Origin: Calliopum simillimum
Lineage: Eukaryota; Arthropoda; Insecta; Diptera; Lauxaniidae
Direction of reading: 5' to 3'
Assembly: GCA_951812925.1 (NCBI GenBank)
Contig: OX638371.1
Location: forward strand, 116,583,124-116,647,123
DNA length: 64,000 bases
Shown here: positions 23,201-34,365 of the stretch, piece after piece
How the letters are laid out: every line of letters starts with the position of its first letter
Position numbering within the stretch: the stretch's first letter is position 1
Notes under the pieces: generated by a model
The model's input: only the letters and a program-made list of their open reading frames with translations
Told to the model about the DNA's origin: nothing
Databases searched by the model: none
Program-made: the position numbers and the translations under genes

Positions 23201-23880
23201 CTATTGACAGAGCACACTGCTCCTGAAGCATCATTTAGTTCAACTAAAATGGCAACGTATACTGAATGTCTCCGAGTGTTTGTAATGTTATTCTGATGAA
23301 ATATCACTTTGAATCAAAATCGTAGCTGATTCCTTTTTGAAAATATCTCGATTTTTCCAATTGGGGCATTTTCCCATACAAAAAGAAAAAAAAAAAAATT
23401 TTTTAACTACATTAAAGAAAAATTAATATAATCACAATCGATGTGTTTTGCGATGCTAAACGCGAATCCAACCTCAGAATTGCTCTATCGTGTATAGTTT
23501 ATGAGATATTGTAACCTAAAAACCAAAAAATCTTTTTTTGCCATTTTTTGAAGCTATATAACTATGTAACATATCATTTATTCGTCAAATGTGGCTTGGA
23601 TATTTAAAAGCTCCAATCTTTACCTTTAAAAACTAATTTAAATTATGTTGTGTGCTACCGCGTTCTCTTTCTTTAGAAAACCGCAGTCGAAGGTTCGAGT
23701 ATGATTTCTGACAAGAATTAACTAAAACTGATCTGATGAAGCTATATAAAGGTTAAAATATGAAAATATATAAATATGTATGTGGAAATAGCCGAAACTT
23801 ATGTAAATAATTTTCATGTTAACACTTGTTTGGGCCGTTGTTGAAAAATTGCAAAATTACTGTTTTATTAGTGCAATATA
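20294..23880. other. Long stretch without confirmed gene
   Basis: Mostly AT-rich. ACTAGT-rich sequence lies at 20730-21110. A possible exon-like segment is listed separately at 21302-21430. Phrases near 23090 and 23455 (GATTTGCTCCATCACGTCTG and relatives) recur near 59430 and mark a degenerate dispersed repeat. Confidence 0.4.
21302..21430 (+). other. Possible exon-like coding segment
   Basis: In the frame of GATGCAGCCTCAGTATCAGC (from 21305) the translation runs AASVSAPTSAAHQLQAVAPI, then EPFNELSPHEHHKCSAAIKR and a stop soon after. The Ala/His/Gln-rich composition, G/C-rich third positions and relatively low AT content differ from the surroundings, and CACATCAG just before could act as a splice acceptor. 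I see no good donor and no known domain. A different frame is open for 143 codons but becomes AT-rich filler after the first third. Weak candidate only. Confidence 0.2.
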
Positions 23881-23889
23881 GAATTTATC

Positions 23890-24640
23890 AATTTCCATTA
23901 ATATTTATACGGATGGCTCAAAACAAGAAGCAGGAGTGGGAGCACTGCAGCTACGAGACAAGCATCTTCCAAACTTAGTTGGAGGAATATGTAATGTCGA
24001 GCAGTGGCGACGATCGAATAAATTTGTATGCGCTTTTATTCTCTTAAGCCCCTTAAAAGTTATATAATTAAATCAAGGTCAGTACTTCGATGCTACAATT
24101 CACTTTAAACACTCAACAGTAAGTTTGAAACATGCATCAACTGGGATAGCGGTCAAACTACCCGAAGGTGAACTCTTAAGCCTATCACTTCCTTTACAGC
24201 ACCATAATGATATATATCATAAATCACTTGGGTGCGAGAGTAACCTAAAATGGATCAACTCAAATGCATACCAGCAAAATAACCAACAAATTTTGAACAA
24301 CGTTCTGTATAGATAAAACAGACTAACTTCTCTCGTCAATCCGTAAAACATGTAGAACTGTTGCAAAAGCCATTACTGGTCATTGTCTTATTGGTTATCA
24401 TGCTTTCAAAACGGGTATTTTAGCTAATTGTAGTTATCGCTGGTGTATGACGACGTAGAGAAGAATTTGGAACATCTATTGTGTCATTGTCCGTCCAACC
24501 TTTGGCAGAACTAGATTTAAAACTTTTGGACAAATGTTTTTTAACATCTAATTAACTGCATGGCAACTATGGGCTTTCCTGGTCTAAGTTTGGCTATTTT
24601 GGCGCCACTTAAACCTAACCTTACCTAACCGAAGTTTTTC
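23890..24640 (+). pseudogene. LINE 3' remnant: RNase H and Cys-rich C-terminus
   Basis: IYTDGSKQEAGVGALQLRDK (about 23908) is the first RNase H motif (TDGS, GGVGA-like) found in I/R1-type LINEs and some other retroelements. Downstream, AVAKAITGHCLIGYHAFKTG and CSYRWC, then after a frame change DDVEKNLEHLLCHCPS (24360-24510), match the G-H-x-L and C-x-x-C-x(n)-E-x-x-E-H-L-L-x-x-C-P region after RNase H. It ends in CCTAACCTTACCTAACC, a common fly LINE tail. The middle of RNase H is lost. A relic with several frame changes. Confidence 0.7.
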
Positions 24641-25185
24641 GCGTTTATAAATATTTATTTTTTGTTTGAAGCATAGAACGCTCTTCTTTCAATTTCATTG
24701 GTTTTTCCCCATTTTCATTCTTGGTGATGCGTTCAATTTTCTTAAATATACTTTAATTGTAGAGTTGCCACATTGACACTTTTAAATTTAAATTACATCA
24801 AAATTTATGACATTTATCATTACAGCTACACATACTTATTTGCAACCATGGCCTTATTACAAATACGACATACAAAAACGAACAAAAGAAGATAACGCTG
24901 AAATTAAACCCTTTTACGGCCAGACAAATTTTAATAAATTTAAGCAAAGTTTTGCTCACAATCACACAATGCACACCGTGTGTCCTACCTTCTCGTACTA
25001 TCGAAATCCGATGCCATTTTCAATTCATTTAGTACCCATCTGCAATGATTTCATTTCATTTTTATTATTATAAATCCTCTCGATTGCATTTCACACCTCA
25101 TTGAGATTTCGTATAAAAATGCCTTAATAACTTAACTAAGCTGCCCCGCTTCAATGGCAATCGATTCGTTCAGTTATGACCGAAC
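24641..25185. other. Stretch without recognised feature
   Basis: AT-rich. The 88-codon frame at 24807 has no recognisable domain. An initiator-like TCGTTCAGTTA is at about 25166, resembling one at about 27922 on the far side of the hAT insertion. Confidence 0.4.
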
Positions 25186-27764
25186 ATAGGTACTAGGGAT
25201 TCCAATTTTTGGACTTTTTGCGATCCCGGGATTTCGGGATCATAAATTTTTGAATCCCGGGATCCCGGGATTTTTCGGGATTTGTTTGAATTTTGTTTTC
25301 TTCGTAAATAGAACAGAATTTAGTATTAAAAATTCCTAATATTTTGTCTTATATACCCCTACTACACCTCTACAAAGATATTTTATTTAAAAAAGAACAA
25401 TTTCTTAAAGCAGGTACATTTTATTAAGCAATTCACGCCGTTTTTAAAAAACAAAAATCCATAAATATTTATTTACTTCAAAAACAAGCATAAAGGTACA
25501 TTGCTGCATTATATGCTTAGTTAAATACATATCAATACCTTAGAGCGCTATAGTTCTATCTCCATTTTTTCAATTATTGGGAAATGCAAAAAGAATACTT
25601 CAAACAGTGGTTATTTAGAATTGGCTGCGATTTTGAAAAAAACCACACATGCAATAATTTTACCTTAGTATATTTTAACATAATTTTATGTTAAAAACTA
25701 ATTTTATTAATTTTTAACAAAATCAATTTAACAAATTATATGGAATTGCACTACTATTCAAATAAACGACACATTTAGTAAATTTTATGAGCGACTAGCA
25801 TTTCCCGGTGTGCGTTGCAATACCTTCTTTTGTACGGAGGACAGAGCATTTCCAATTAAACCAATGAATGTAAATTGTTCCGATGCAATTTATATGCGCA
25901 CCAAAACTCATCTATGGGCATTAGATAGTTTCAGAGGCATGATACTTTCTTAAGGACGTGGGACCGCCCATTTTTCCCTTAGACATTTTTTGTCCCGTGA
26001 CTCTTAATACACATACCACATCTCATCCATATCCTTTAAATGATTTCAGAGACATGAAAAATTATTATTTTCGAATCATGGAAAAAACAAGAAATTTACA
26101 AAAATTTCTGGTTCTGACCTTTGGGTGAAAAAAAAAAATGTTTCCACTAAAAACATGTAAAATGTCATGAAGCGTGTAGAAAAGACGAAAAAATTAAAAA
26201 ATTTTCTTAAAAATGTGACTTATTTGAATATTCAGAGGAGATATCACAGTAGCGCTCTTCAAAAAATTACAGTTTGGAGATAGGATTTGTTTTTAATTCT
26301 CGAATATTTCGGTGTTTTAGTGGTATTTTGACATCCCACAGATTTCCACTTGGTAAAGAAGCCCACAAGGATACCATAACTGCAAAAATCGCAAAAAGTG
26401 GAGATAGGACTATAGCGCTATAAGTTATTGATATATAAAATATCATACATATTTAATTAATTATATAAAATAGTGAGATCAAAGTTATAACAAGTGTTGG
26501 ACTTGGAAGAATTAACTTTTGTTTTAATCAGTTTTATTATTATAAAATATGATTTTAGGAAAATTAAAGCATTTATTATTTTATCATCCAATTTGGATCT
26601 AAATTTATTGCGTTTATAACCTTCGCACGAAAAGCATCTTTCTGATTCAACACTTGTTGGTTGAATTGAAGAAAGATAACCGAAAGTTTTCTGGAGGAAA
26701 TAACCCCTATCACCACATTACAAAATATATCAATTTCTTTCACTAAAACGTTGGATAAATTATAAGACTTTCTAGAAAACAAATTTTTTGAAGTGGTATT
26801 CAAAACTAGATTTAATTTTTCTTTCAAGTTTATTGATGAGTTTACTTTAACTCTATGGCTATTGTCCTCAATTTCTCAAGAAGTTTCAGTTTCAAATCTA
26901 GAGAGAATACGTTTTACCTCTACTTCAACGCGATTTAAAGATGGAGTTTTACAGAAGTCATTATTGGGACTTATCAAAAATGAAAAAATGTCAGATAAAA
27001 TTCTTTCCACGAGCTTAAAGCCGCTTGAGACTATCTGAGAAGTCATACAGAAACTCGTATGAGTTGTCAAATATGGCAACTCTGATAGTGGAAATGTAAA
27101 TTTATAACACAAATGATTTATCAGAAGAAAACTCATATGAGTTATTTTGGCATTAGATTTGATTCTATTTGAAAATAGAAGTCATAGGAGTTTTCAAATT
27201 TTGAAATGTTGTTTGAAAAATAAAAAATTAAAACAATTTCAACAATATAAATTAAAAACAATAAAAAATTGACAGTCAGAGAAAATATCATACAGAAAAA
27301 CAAAAGAGAACTAGTCTGAAGTGCCTTTTAGCAAAAATGATATTACTCAAAGCAGATTTATCTTTCTTTATAATATCAATAATGATTTTGATTGGTTGAA
27401 GAGTACGAGCCAATTGTTTAATAATTTAAAATTCGCTACAGTGGATCGAAGAAACCTTTAAGGCAATACAAGCTGTTTTTATGCTACTTTCAAGCATAAT
27501 AAAGCGCTGCAGCATATCTAAAAGACTACTCCATCTCGTTTTGCAATCTAAGATTAACTTCAGCTCTTTATTATGTTCAATTTAATCATAATGTTGTAAG
27601 ACTTTTGTTGGTGATTTTTGGAACATTCTAGCAATTTTTCTAGCCTAAAAAACTTACAAAAGAAATCCCGGGATTGGTAGCACTAATCCCGGGATTTTCG
27701 GGACTGTAAAAAGGCTCGAATCCCGGGATCCCGGGATCCCGGGACTGAAATCCCTAATAGGTAC
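25186..27764 (-). mobile_element. hAT transposon, 2563 bp, exact 8-bp target duplication
   Basis: ATAGGTAC at 25186-25193 and 27757-27764 flanks an element that begins TAGGGATTCC and ends AAATCCCTA. Both ends carry several subterminal ATCCCGGGAT palindromes (two or more near 25230-25275, four or more near 27665-27745), which would be transposase binding sites. The minus strand encodes a broken hAT transposase. The exact duplication defines both ends firmly, so the element is ready to be named as a family. Confidence 0.92.
26535..27600 (-). pseudogene. hAT transposase remnant
   Basis: hAT transposases cut and paste elements with 8-bp target duplications. On the minus strand, ELKLILDCKTRWSSLLDML (about 27570-27510) is the hAT signature D-x-x-T-R-W-x-S. 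It is followed by IALKVSSI and, in another frame, IIKQLARTLQPIK. Near the C-terminus, PTSVESERCFSCEGYKRNKF then RSKLDDKIINALIFLKSYF (about 26660-26550) is the dimerisation region (ATSVxSERxFS, followed by the R-x-x-L-x-D and L-x-x-L helices). Stops and frame changes separate these blocks. No BED zinc finger or upstream DDE region was recovered. Confidence 0.85.
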
Positions 27765-27989
27765 CCACAGATTCCACTTTCGTTCGCACAGTACCATACA
27801 TCGTTCGCTCTCTGAAGTCGCATTGTGATTGCGCATGTGCAGCTCACTTTGCGTGCTCAGCAACAGCAACAGTGGTACCTATGGTCTGATCGTCGTGTTC
27901 TTGGCCACGAAACGCTTGTCTCGTTCAGTTAGTGGGGATCATATTTAATGCACGGCGTATAAATTTTAAATTTTGTTCGATTAAAAATT

Positions 27990-28181
27990 ATGAAAATGAC
28001 TCAATTTTCGAGATTGGGGCTTAAAGTACTTCATAGGCTTGCAAAAAAGAACTTAATGTATATGGAGAGATGGTTACCTGAGGCAAAAGCAGATTTTAAA
28101 ATTATTAAGATGCTTACATACACGGTGAAAAATGCGCGTCATAATTTTTACTCAACTCGGGTAGTCAAAAAATTAAAGTAA
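27990..28181 (+). CDS. Small basic protein, 63 aa, unrecognised
   Basis: The frame starts at ATG with a second ATG two codons later and ends in TAA. The product is Lys/Arg-rich (KVLHRLAKKNLMYMERWLPE, ending RVVKKLK) without membrane segment or known motif. A TATA-like GTATAAATTT lies at about 27958 and an arthropod initiator-like GTTCAGTTAG at about 27923. The latter would give a leader of about 65 bases. The segment is neither part of the hAT to the left nor of the element beginning at 28283, so it may be unique host sequence. No poly(A) signal was seen close by. Chance is a real alternative. Confidence 0.2.
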   Translation: MKMTQFSRLGLKVLHRLAKKNLMYMERWLPEAKADFKIIKMLTYTVKNARHNFYSTRVVKKLK

Positions 28182-29289
28182 TTAACAAAATAATTTACCT
28201 TTTATAAATTGTATCGCATAAGGTTACGAATCTACTGGAAGGTGATAGAGAAGGCCTAGACTAACAAAAAATTGCACCTGAAGGGCTGTCCATAAACTCC
28301 GTGCCGCTAAAATTCGCTATATTGAACCCCCCCCATATGTGACGGTACCCAGTGTGCCAAACGGACTCGTTTCGGATACGTAACGGGTTCATATTTTCGT
28401 ACTTTTTATCCGTTACGTATCCGTTACTGATCCGTTTGCGGGAGAGATTCCAAAAAAAAGCGAATAGTTTTTTCTACTTTCATGGATCCGTTTCGAACCT
28501 GTAACGTACATCAAAAACGAATTCAAAACGGATTCGCTTTTAATAATGTTAATGCTGCTTATGAAAAAAAGAAAAATGGTGAAGCGCTTATTTTTAATTG
28601 AAAAATGAAAAAAATAAATTACTAGCCCGGCTGGGAGGCAAACACAGGCTCCCGGGGTATTACTTTTTCATACACGAGACTTCGACAACTAGGCTATTGA
28701 CCGATATGATGTTGACTTATCCGATGTAGACTTATCTGATGTTGAGATTTAAAGTATGTATTGATTAAACAAATTTCTGTTGTTTTTTTATAAGTACTAT
28801 TATCGCCAGTGGCCAAATTTTGGCCATTCTCCTAAAGATAGATACAATTTTTTCGAGTACTGTTTTGTATAAAAGAAAGCCAGAATATTAAGTATTGACA
28901 GAATTCAATACTCGTTGTAACCTTTTTTGGATGCAGAAGGCTTAGTGTATCTCAAAATCGAATTATATAAAAATTGGTGTAGTGGCTTAGCTGTGGTAGC
29001 TAACGTATTTCATTTTGGGAGCGAGGCACCCAAAAATCCGTTTATCTCCAAATTAGCCGAGATAACCTATTTTCTCTTTAGGCGCATGACACCATTCGCA
29101 TATAAATTTTTCTTAAGCTTTCTTCCTCAGGGCTTAGCATATTAAGGCATAAGAACCAGTGTTATGGCACTAAGCCCTTATCTCAACAAAACCAAAAACC
29201 ATTACATAATAATAGGCAAGGGCGAGAGTGTGCCATTGCAGAGCTGCAGTCCATAAGTATCGAAAATGTTATACAATTCGAAGAAAATG

Positions 29290-29828
29290 ATGAAAGTCCA
29301 AAAGTATTGAAAAATGTCCAAAATATCGGTAAAAGTATCAAAATATATCCAAAATATCGGCAAAAGTCCAAAAGTATTTAAAATCATCCAAAATATCGGT
29401 AAAAGTACAAAAGCATCGAGAAACATCCAAAATATCGGTAAAAGTCCAAAAGTATCAAGAAACATCCAAAATATTGGTAAAAGTTCCAAAGTATCGAGAA
29501 ACATCCAAAATATCGGCAAAAGGTCCAAAGTATCGAAAAACATCCAAAATATCGGTAAAAGTCCAACAGTATCGAAAATCATCCAAAATATCGGTAAAAG
29601 TCCAAAAGTATCGAGAAACATGCAAAATATTGATAAAAGTATCGAAAAAAATTGAAGATATCGGTAGGAGTCCAAAAGTATCGAAAAACATCCAAAATAT
29701 CGGTAAAAGTCCAAAAGTATCGAGAAACATAAAAATATCGATAAAAGACCAACAGTATACAAAAACATCTAAAATATCGGCAAAGCTCCAAAATATCGAA
29801 AAACATCCAAAATATCGATTCAGAACGT
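29290..29828. repeat. 39-bp minisatellite, second array
   Basis: About fourteen well-preserved copies of the unit seen at 1610-2195, approximately AATATCGGTAAAAGTCCAAA then AGTATCGAGAAACATCCAA. The triplet-compatible length leaves frames of over 100 codons open on both strands; none is a gene. Confidence 0.9.
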
Positions 29829-30137
29829 AGACAGAGTGCAACGAAACAGATTTTTGCAAGCAAGAGAAAAACAACAACAACAAAATCTCTCCCACTCCAC
29901 TGTCTCATTCACTTTCTCAACAACACAGCATAACACAGTGGGTGCTGTTGTTGTTGTAATAGTATGGGAAACTTTGATCCTGTTTTTAAAAGCCTTAATG
30001 GCAACTTATGAGGATAATTTTTGGTTTTGTGCATTCTACAGCACAGTATCTTTCATATAAAAAAAATATCGAATATCGGTTAAATGATTAGCTCGCAAAA
30101 GGGGCGCAAAAAAACTGTTCACGTATTGATATATAGA
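29290..30137 (-). mobile_element. Helitron-like fragment with minisatellite
   Basis: The same minisatellite as in the Helitron at 1483-2568 is followed on the right by sequence that, read on the minus strand, starts A|TCTATATATCAATACGTGAA at 30137. This resembles the 5' end of a Helitron. No matching 3' hairpin with CTAG was found to the left, so the other limit is open. Confidence 0.35.
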
Positions 30138-30510
30138 TTCTGTGTTCTTTTTCTTTTCGCTCTTTTGATAAAAAATATTATATACTCAAATTTGGAATCA
30201 AAAACATTTCTTCAAACAGAGTTTGAAAAGTTTACAAAAAATCATACGCAATAAAATAAAAAGATAAAAAAAAAACAAATCAAAAATATTTTTTTATCAT
30301 CATTAAAATTAATTAAAGCAAATCCGTTTTGAGTTCGTACATATTTGTAGTATTAACGGATTCGAAACGGATTCGCCCAGGTTGGAATCCTGCCACAGTT
30401 GGATTTTTACCCTTTATTTTTCTTCCTTTCTTTTTCTTCTTATTTTTTTTTTAATTGCTAATAAGCGCATCAAAACGGTTTTTTTCTATAAATATACAGC
30501 ATTAACATAT

Positions 30511-31276
30511 TAGCCGTATTCACGATCTTGTTGCATCATAGCAAATGCAAAATTATTTGAAATTACAAAAACAAATTCTATTGAATTTTCAAAAGCAAGA
30601 GTCTTGTAAGCAAGACCAAATTTGCAAGACAAAAACCTATTGCACGATTGATTTCCAAGAGTCTATTGTGACTGATTTTATTTTTTCATGTGTGATTGGC
30701 AACACAATTTCAAAACTGCTTACTGACATTTGTATTTTTGACATTTGTTTTGAAATTTAAAAATTATTTTAAACATACGAATGAAATGAAATTTGCTTAT
30801 GGTTTTGTTTTTATAAGTTCAATAAAGGATTCTGCGCCTGCTTTTAAATTAAGCACACTGTAATATCTACAACGACAAGGACTAAGACAAGACGCAGCAT
30901 TTAGGATAGTCCTTTCCCTATTTATGTTGTTTGGAATGTTCAGCCGACATACATACATACATATGTATGTATTTTCATATGTTAGAAAGAAGAATTTCAT
31001 ACTACCGCCAAAAATAATAAATACTAATTTTTGTTAAAATTGTAGAAGCGAATTCCACAATAAAAGCTTTTTTTCTTTTTAATAAAATTTAAAAATTAAT
31101 TTAATGAAAAATTAAATTTCAAAAAATTTTAAATTCAAATTTTTGTTTGACAAGCAAAACAAAAAACAGCTGTTCTGAAATGTTTGCAATAGCAATTTAC
31201 AACAGTATATGCTCACTATTATATATTCTTGCAAATTTGCATTTGCTACGATGCAACAAGATCGTGAATACGGCTA
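30511..31276. mobile_element. Nested TIR element, ends TAGCCGTATTCACGATC
   Basis: TAGCCGTATTCACGATCTTG at 30511 is mirrored exactly by CAAGATCGTGAATACGGCTA ending at 31276. The inverted repeat goes on for some 45 bp through TTTGCATTTGC-type sequence. If TA is the duplicated target, the TIR proper is GCCGTATTCACGATCTTGTT. The interior 71-codon frame at 30545 is not recognisable. Confidence 0.7.
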
Positions 31277-31884
31277 TTGTATTTAAAAGCAAATCCGTTT
31301 TGAATTCGTTTTTACATAAGTTTCGGATTCGAAACGGGCCCGCACTGCGGCATTACCCGTGCTCGAATTCTACAATAGGCGGATCGATAATTTTTTCTTT
31401 TTATTTATTTTTTTTTAATCGCTAATAAGCTCTTCAAAATGTTGTTTTTTTTTATTTAAACACAGCGTTTTGGATTCGTTTTTGATGTACGTTACGGGTT
31501 CGAAATGGATCCGTTACCGCGGATTACGTTTTTTATACCTTTATGAACTCGTAACGGGTTCGAAACGGATCCTCATCCGTTGTTGTGCACATTGGATAGC
31601 TTCATATAAAAAATAATTAAAATACACCAAGCGTGACGCTGGCTCGAACCCCCATCCCCCCTCTAGGAGCGTCACGGAGTTTATGGACAGCCCCTGAGGG
31701 GTGAGGTCTAAAATGTACCCCTTACGAGTTATAGGGTAAAAACTGATTTTCTGACTTGTTTAAAAAAAAAAATATTCCTTGGTCACCCTAGCACTTAAGA
31801 GAAAATTATTTATCTAATTTTATGAGCTTTCTAAAAGTGTGCATAATTTATAGGATTTAAAAGAATTTCGCAAAGTTCTGGACC

Positions 31885-32728
31885 TTAACACGTTGAGTGC
31901 CATGTGTACCGCCGGCGGTACACACTTTACTTGTAGCGCTGTGACATCATACAAAAAAAATGTCTATCACCAATGGTGATTCACCATACATATGCAATAT
32001 GTATGGAAAAATGTCGACTTGTAATAACTGTTGAATATTGATCTATAGGGGTATATAATAAGTTTGTGGAAAGAGATTTGTGCTTATAAGTGTTATTTGT
32101 CCTATAAAAAGGCGTGACAGCCGGCGGTACACGTGGCACATGAGTGAAACCAAATTATCTAAGTACCTTGTTCACCGCAAGTTTGTTGAAAATATTTGAC
32201 CACAGTGCCACCATTCAAATCAAATATGCATCTTGAGGTGAAGAAGCAACAAAAACAACCAAAAAGTTTACAACATTTTGAAATAAGTGTATAAATAGTT
32301 GTTATAATTATTATGGATTATAATCCACCTTTTGCCTCGAAAGTTTCAACATAATGCATTTGTTATTAGTTTTTATTATTAATATCCTTTAATTGAATGT
32401 AATTTTTCCTTTTTTTAGTTTTTTTTTTTTTCAATAAATTTATTTTTTTTGATCCTCTTTTATGTAACTTTTGTAATTCTTTGGAAATAAAAGATATCGT
32501 AACAATTTCAAAACTCTAACCAACAATACATTTTCCTCTGTGATAAAATACAAAAATTTTTGGATTTACTGCAGTGCTTCAGAATATATATTGCATTGAG
32601 TTCACATATGACTGTGCACCGCCGGCGGTACACACGGCACACTGGGGAAGTTTTAGTGTGTACCGCCGGCGGTTCACGTGGCACCTGACGGAGGACATTT
32701 GCTTGTATGGTGGCACTCAACGCGTTAA
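31885..32728. mobile_element. piggyBac-like MITE, 836 bp, TTAA target
   Basis: TTAA at 31885-31888 and 32725-32728 flanks inverted ends CACGTTGAGTGCCA and CGCGTTGAGTGCCA (13 of 14 match). TTAA duplication is the hallmark of piggyBac. Four palindromic GCCGGCGGTACAC-type motifs lie inside, at about 31907, 32121, 32621 and 32659, pairs of them next to GTGGCAC; they could be transposase binding sites. No DDD transposase is encoded, so mobilisation would be in trans. Confidence 0.8.
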
Positions 32729-33723
32729 AAGTTGATATTTTGAATTCTTTTCTTTCTCGTGCTAACTTTTTAGTTTGAAGTCGGAAAAAAATCACTATTT
32801 TGACTTGAATTTCTGGTAAAATTTATTAGATTTTTTTTTTCTCCGTGTACATGAGTTATTTAAAAAGAAAACAAAACTAAAAACTTGAAGGAGTTTCAAT
32901 TTGATACTGACATTTCACAAAATATTGAAACAATTGAGTTTTAAGTGGCATTCAGAATTAACAGAAATCGAACTTTAAATCACAATTGCTGCAGTTTTCA
33001 ATTTTTAGGTAAGAAGGTCATTAGCTTACTTTAATACAAGCCATACACTGTAAACAAATTCAATAAAAACAATACAAAATTTACAACCCTGAAGCATAAA
33101 AATTTAAAAAAAAAAAACGATTTTTTTCCACACAAACAAAGGCATTCCTAAATTTTGAAAAGCTTCAAACTAAGCCCGGAAGCGCTATAAAACATGCACT
33201 TGATTGAATCCACAACAAAAACAAAATGTAGTGCAACACAATGGCAATGCATTTATGAGATACTTTATCTGGATTGTTGTTATTTGTGCATTTTTCATAT
33301 AGCAATTGCCACCTGGTTAAAAAGCACTCACTCGCTCAAAAGGCGTTGTAAGTTCTTTGTTGGCGGCATTTTTGCTTTTTTGTTTCACCCAAAGTTTTGT
33401 TCAAATCCTAACCGGAGGCGTAAATTTCGGAAGCAAATTAATGTTTAATAATTTAGTGCTAATCTAAGCTAAGGCCACAGTAAACGTTGAACTTTTGAGC
33501 CATTGTGAGTATTGGAGATTAATGGCGTTTCAGATATCGCTAGTAATTTGTTAGTGGTAACAATTTGTATCAGGGACATTTACCCCGAGGGAAATTTTGG
33601 TTGTTTGTAATCGAAAGAAACAGTAAAACTACATATATCCAGTAGTTTTATTTATTACTCGAATAAAGTCATTTTAAGATTGATTTCGTTTCAATTTATG
33701 CAGTTGAGTTTACGAAGGACCGT
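32729..33723. other. Stretch without recognised gene
   Basis: AT-rich. TTTTTTTTTTCTCCGTGTA at about 32828-32847 resembles the right end of the MITE family at 3570-4282 but no matching left end was found. The 84-codon frame at 33194 is not recognisable. Confidence 0.4.
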
Positions 33724-33759
33724 ATGAAATATGCGCGCACTCGTGTTTTTCTTACACTA

Positions 33760-33935
33760 TTTTTCATATGTACTATTTCTCATATATTTCATGCCGTTTC
33801 TTATATATTTCATACTGACTACTTTTCATACATTTCTCATACATTTCTCATACTATTTTTTCATACTATTTCTCATACTATTTTCATATATTTTTCATAC
33901 TATTTTCCATACTATTTTTCATACTATTTTTCATT
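33760..33935. repeat. Short tandem repeat, TTTCATACTATT type
   Basis: Irregular copies of a 12-19 base unit (CTCATACTATTTTTCATACT). Open frames across it encode only low-complexity Phe/His/Tyr/Ser residues. Confidence 0.8.
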
Positions 33936-34254
33936 TTGCAAAGTTCAGAATCTTTAAAGTTGATATTTTAATTTTTTCCCACATTTTTTGACTTTAGCGG
34001 CCATTTTAGTATGAAAAGCTTCTATTAATATACCCTCTTATAATTTTTTTTTTGAAATCCTCGTTAAATTTTCTTTAATTTGATAGTGCATTTATTATAT
34101 CAATTTTTAAATCTGAGGTAGGAAAAAATACTTTCCATGTAACACACGGTTTACTCGTATGCGTTGCTATGCATATGATGAGCGCGCTGCTCTTTATCTA
34201 CTGGAGCCTTCAAACGGATTGTTCTTGAAAAGTATTTTTTTCTGACCTCAAACT

Positions 34255-34365
34255 TACAAATAGAGAGGGATCACAATGGACCAGCAGAATGGTCTAAGTG
34301 GAATTTGGCTTGCATATATGCCAACGATGCCCTCGCATCCTAACCTAACCTATAAATAGATAAGA
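34255..34365 (+). pseudogene. LINE 3' tail fragment
   Basis: The frame GITMDQQNGLSGIWLAYMPT then MPSHPNLTYK, ending in CCTAACCTAACC, resembles the C-terminal tail of R1/I-type LINEs, as does the tail at 24640. Very short. Confidence 0.4.

Larger units (their letters stand above)
28348..31595. mobile_element. Large foldback-like element of the CCCAGTGTGCC family
   Basis: The left end CCCAGTGTGCCAAACGG and the inverted right end CCAATGTGCACAACAACGG share the end type of the 189-bp MITE at 15444. GGGAGAGATTCCAAAAAAAA and TCCGTTACTGATCCGTT also occur in both. Internal blocks (TTCGAACCCGTAACGTACAT and ATCAAAAACGAATTCAAAAC at the left; inverted counterparts at about 31490) extend the inverted repeat to some 200-280 bp. 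It carries a 39-bp minisatellite, a duplicated block (30318-30490 and 31289-31460) and a nested TIR element (30511-31276). No transposase was found. Confidence 0.6.
28283..31693. mobile_element. Outer MITE (GGGCTGTCCATAAACTCCGTG) split by later insertion
   Basis: GGGCTGTCCATAAACTCCGT (28283-28302) recurs exactly inverted at 31674-31693. If the inner element at 28348-31595 is taken out, only about 160 bp remain, the size of a typical MITE. CTGA-like sequence lies next to both ends, but no clean target duplication was fixed. Confidence 0.7.

Noticed and set aside
29202..29895. Long overlapping open frames (up to 188 codons) on both strands
   Set aside because: They run through a 39-bp tandem repeat whose length is a multiple of three, so frames stay open by arithmetic. 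Products are low-complexity repeats.
28490..31660. CRISPR-like or bacterial features
   Set aside because: Repeats here are inverted-repeat transposons and a minisatellite in an insect genome. Spacing and content do not fit CRISPR.
32508..32795. 95-codon minus-strand frame
   Set aside because: It crosses the right end of the piggyBac-like MITE and its GC-rich palindromes, so it is fortuitous.
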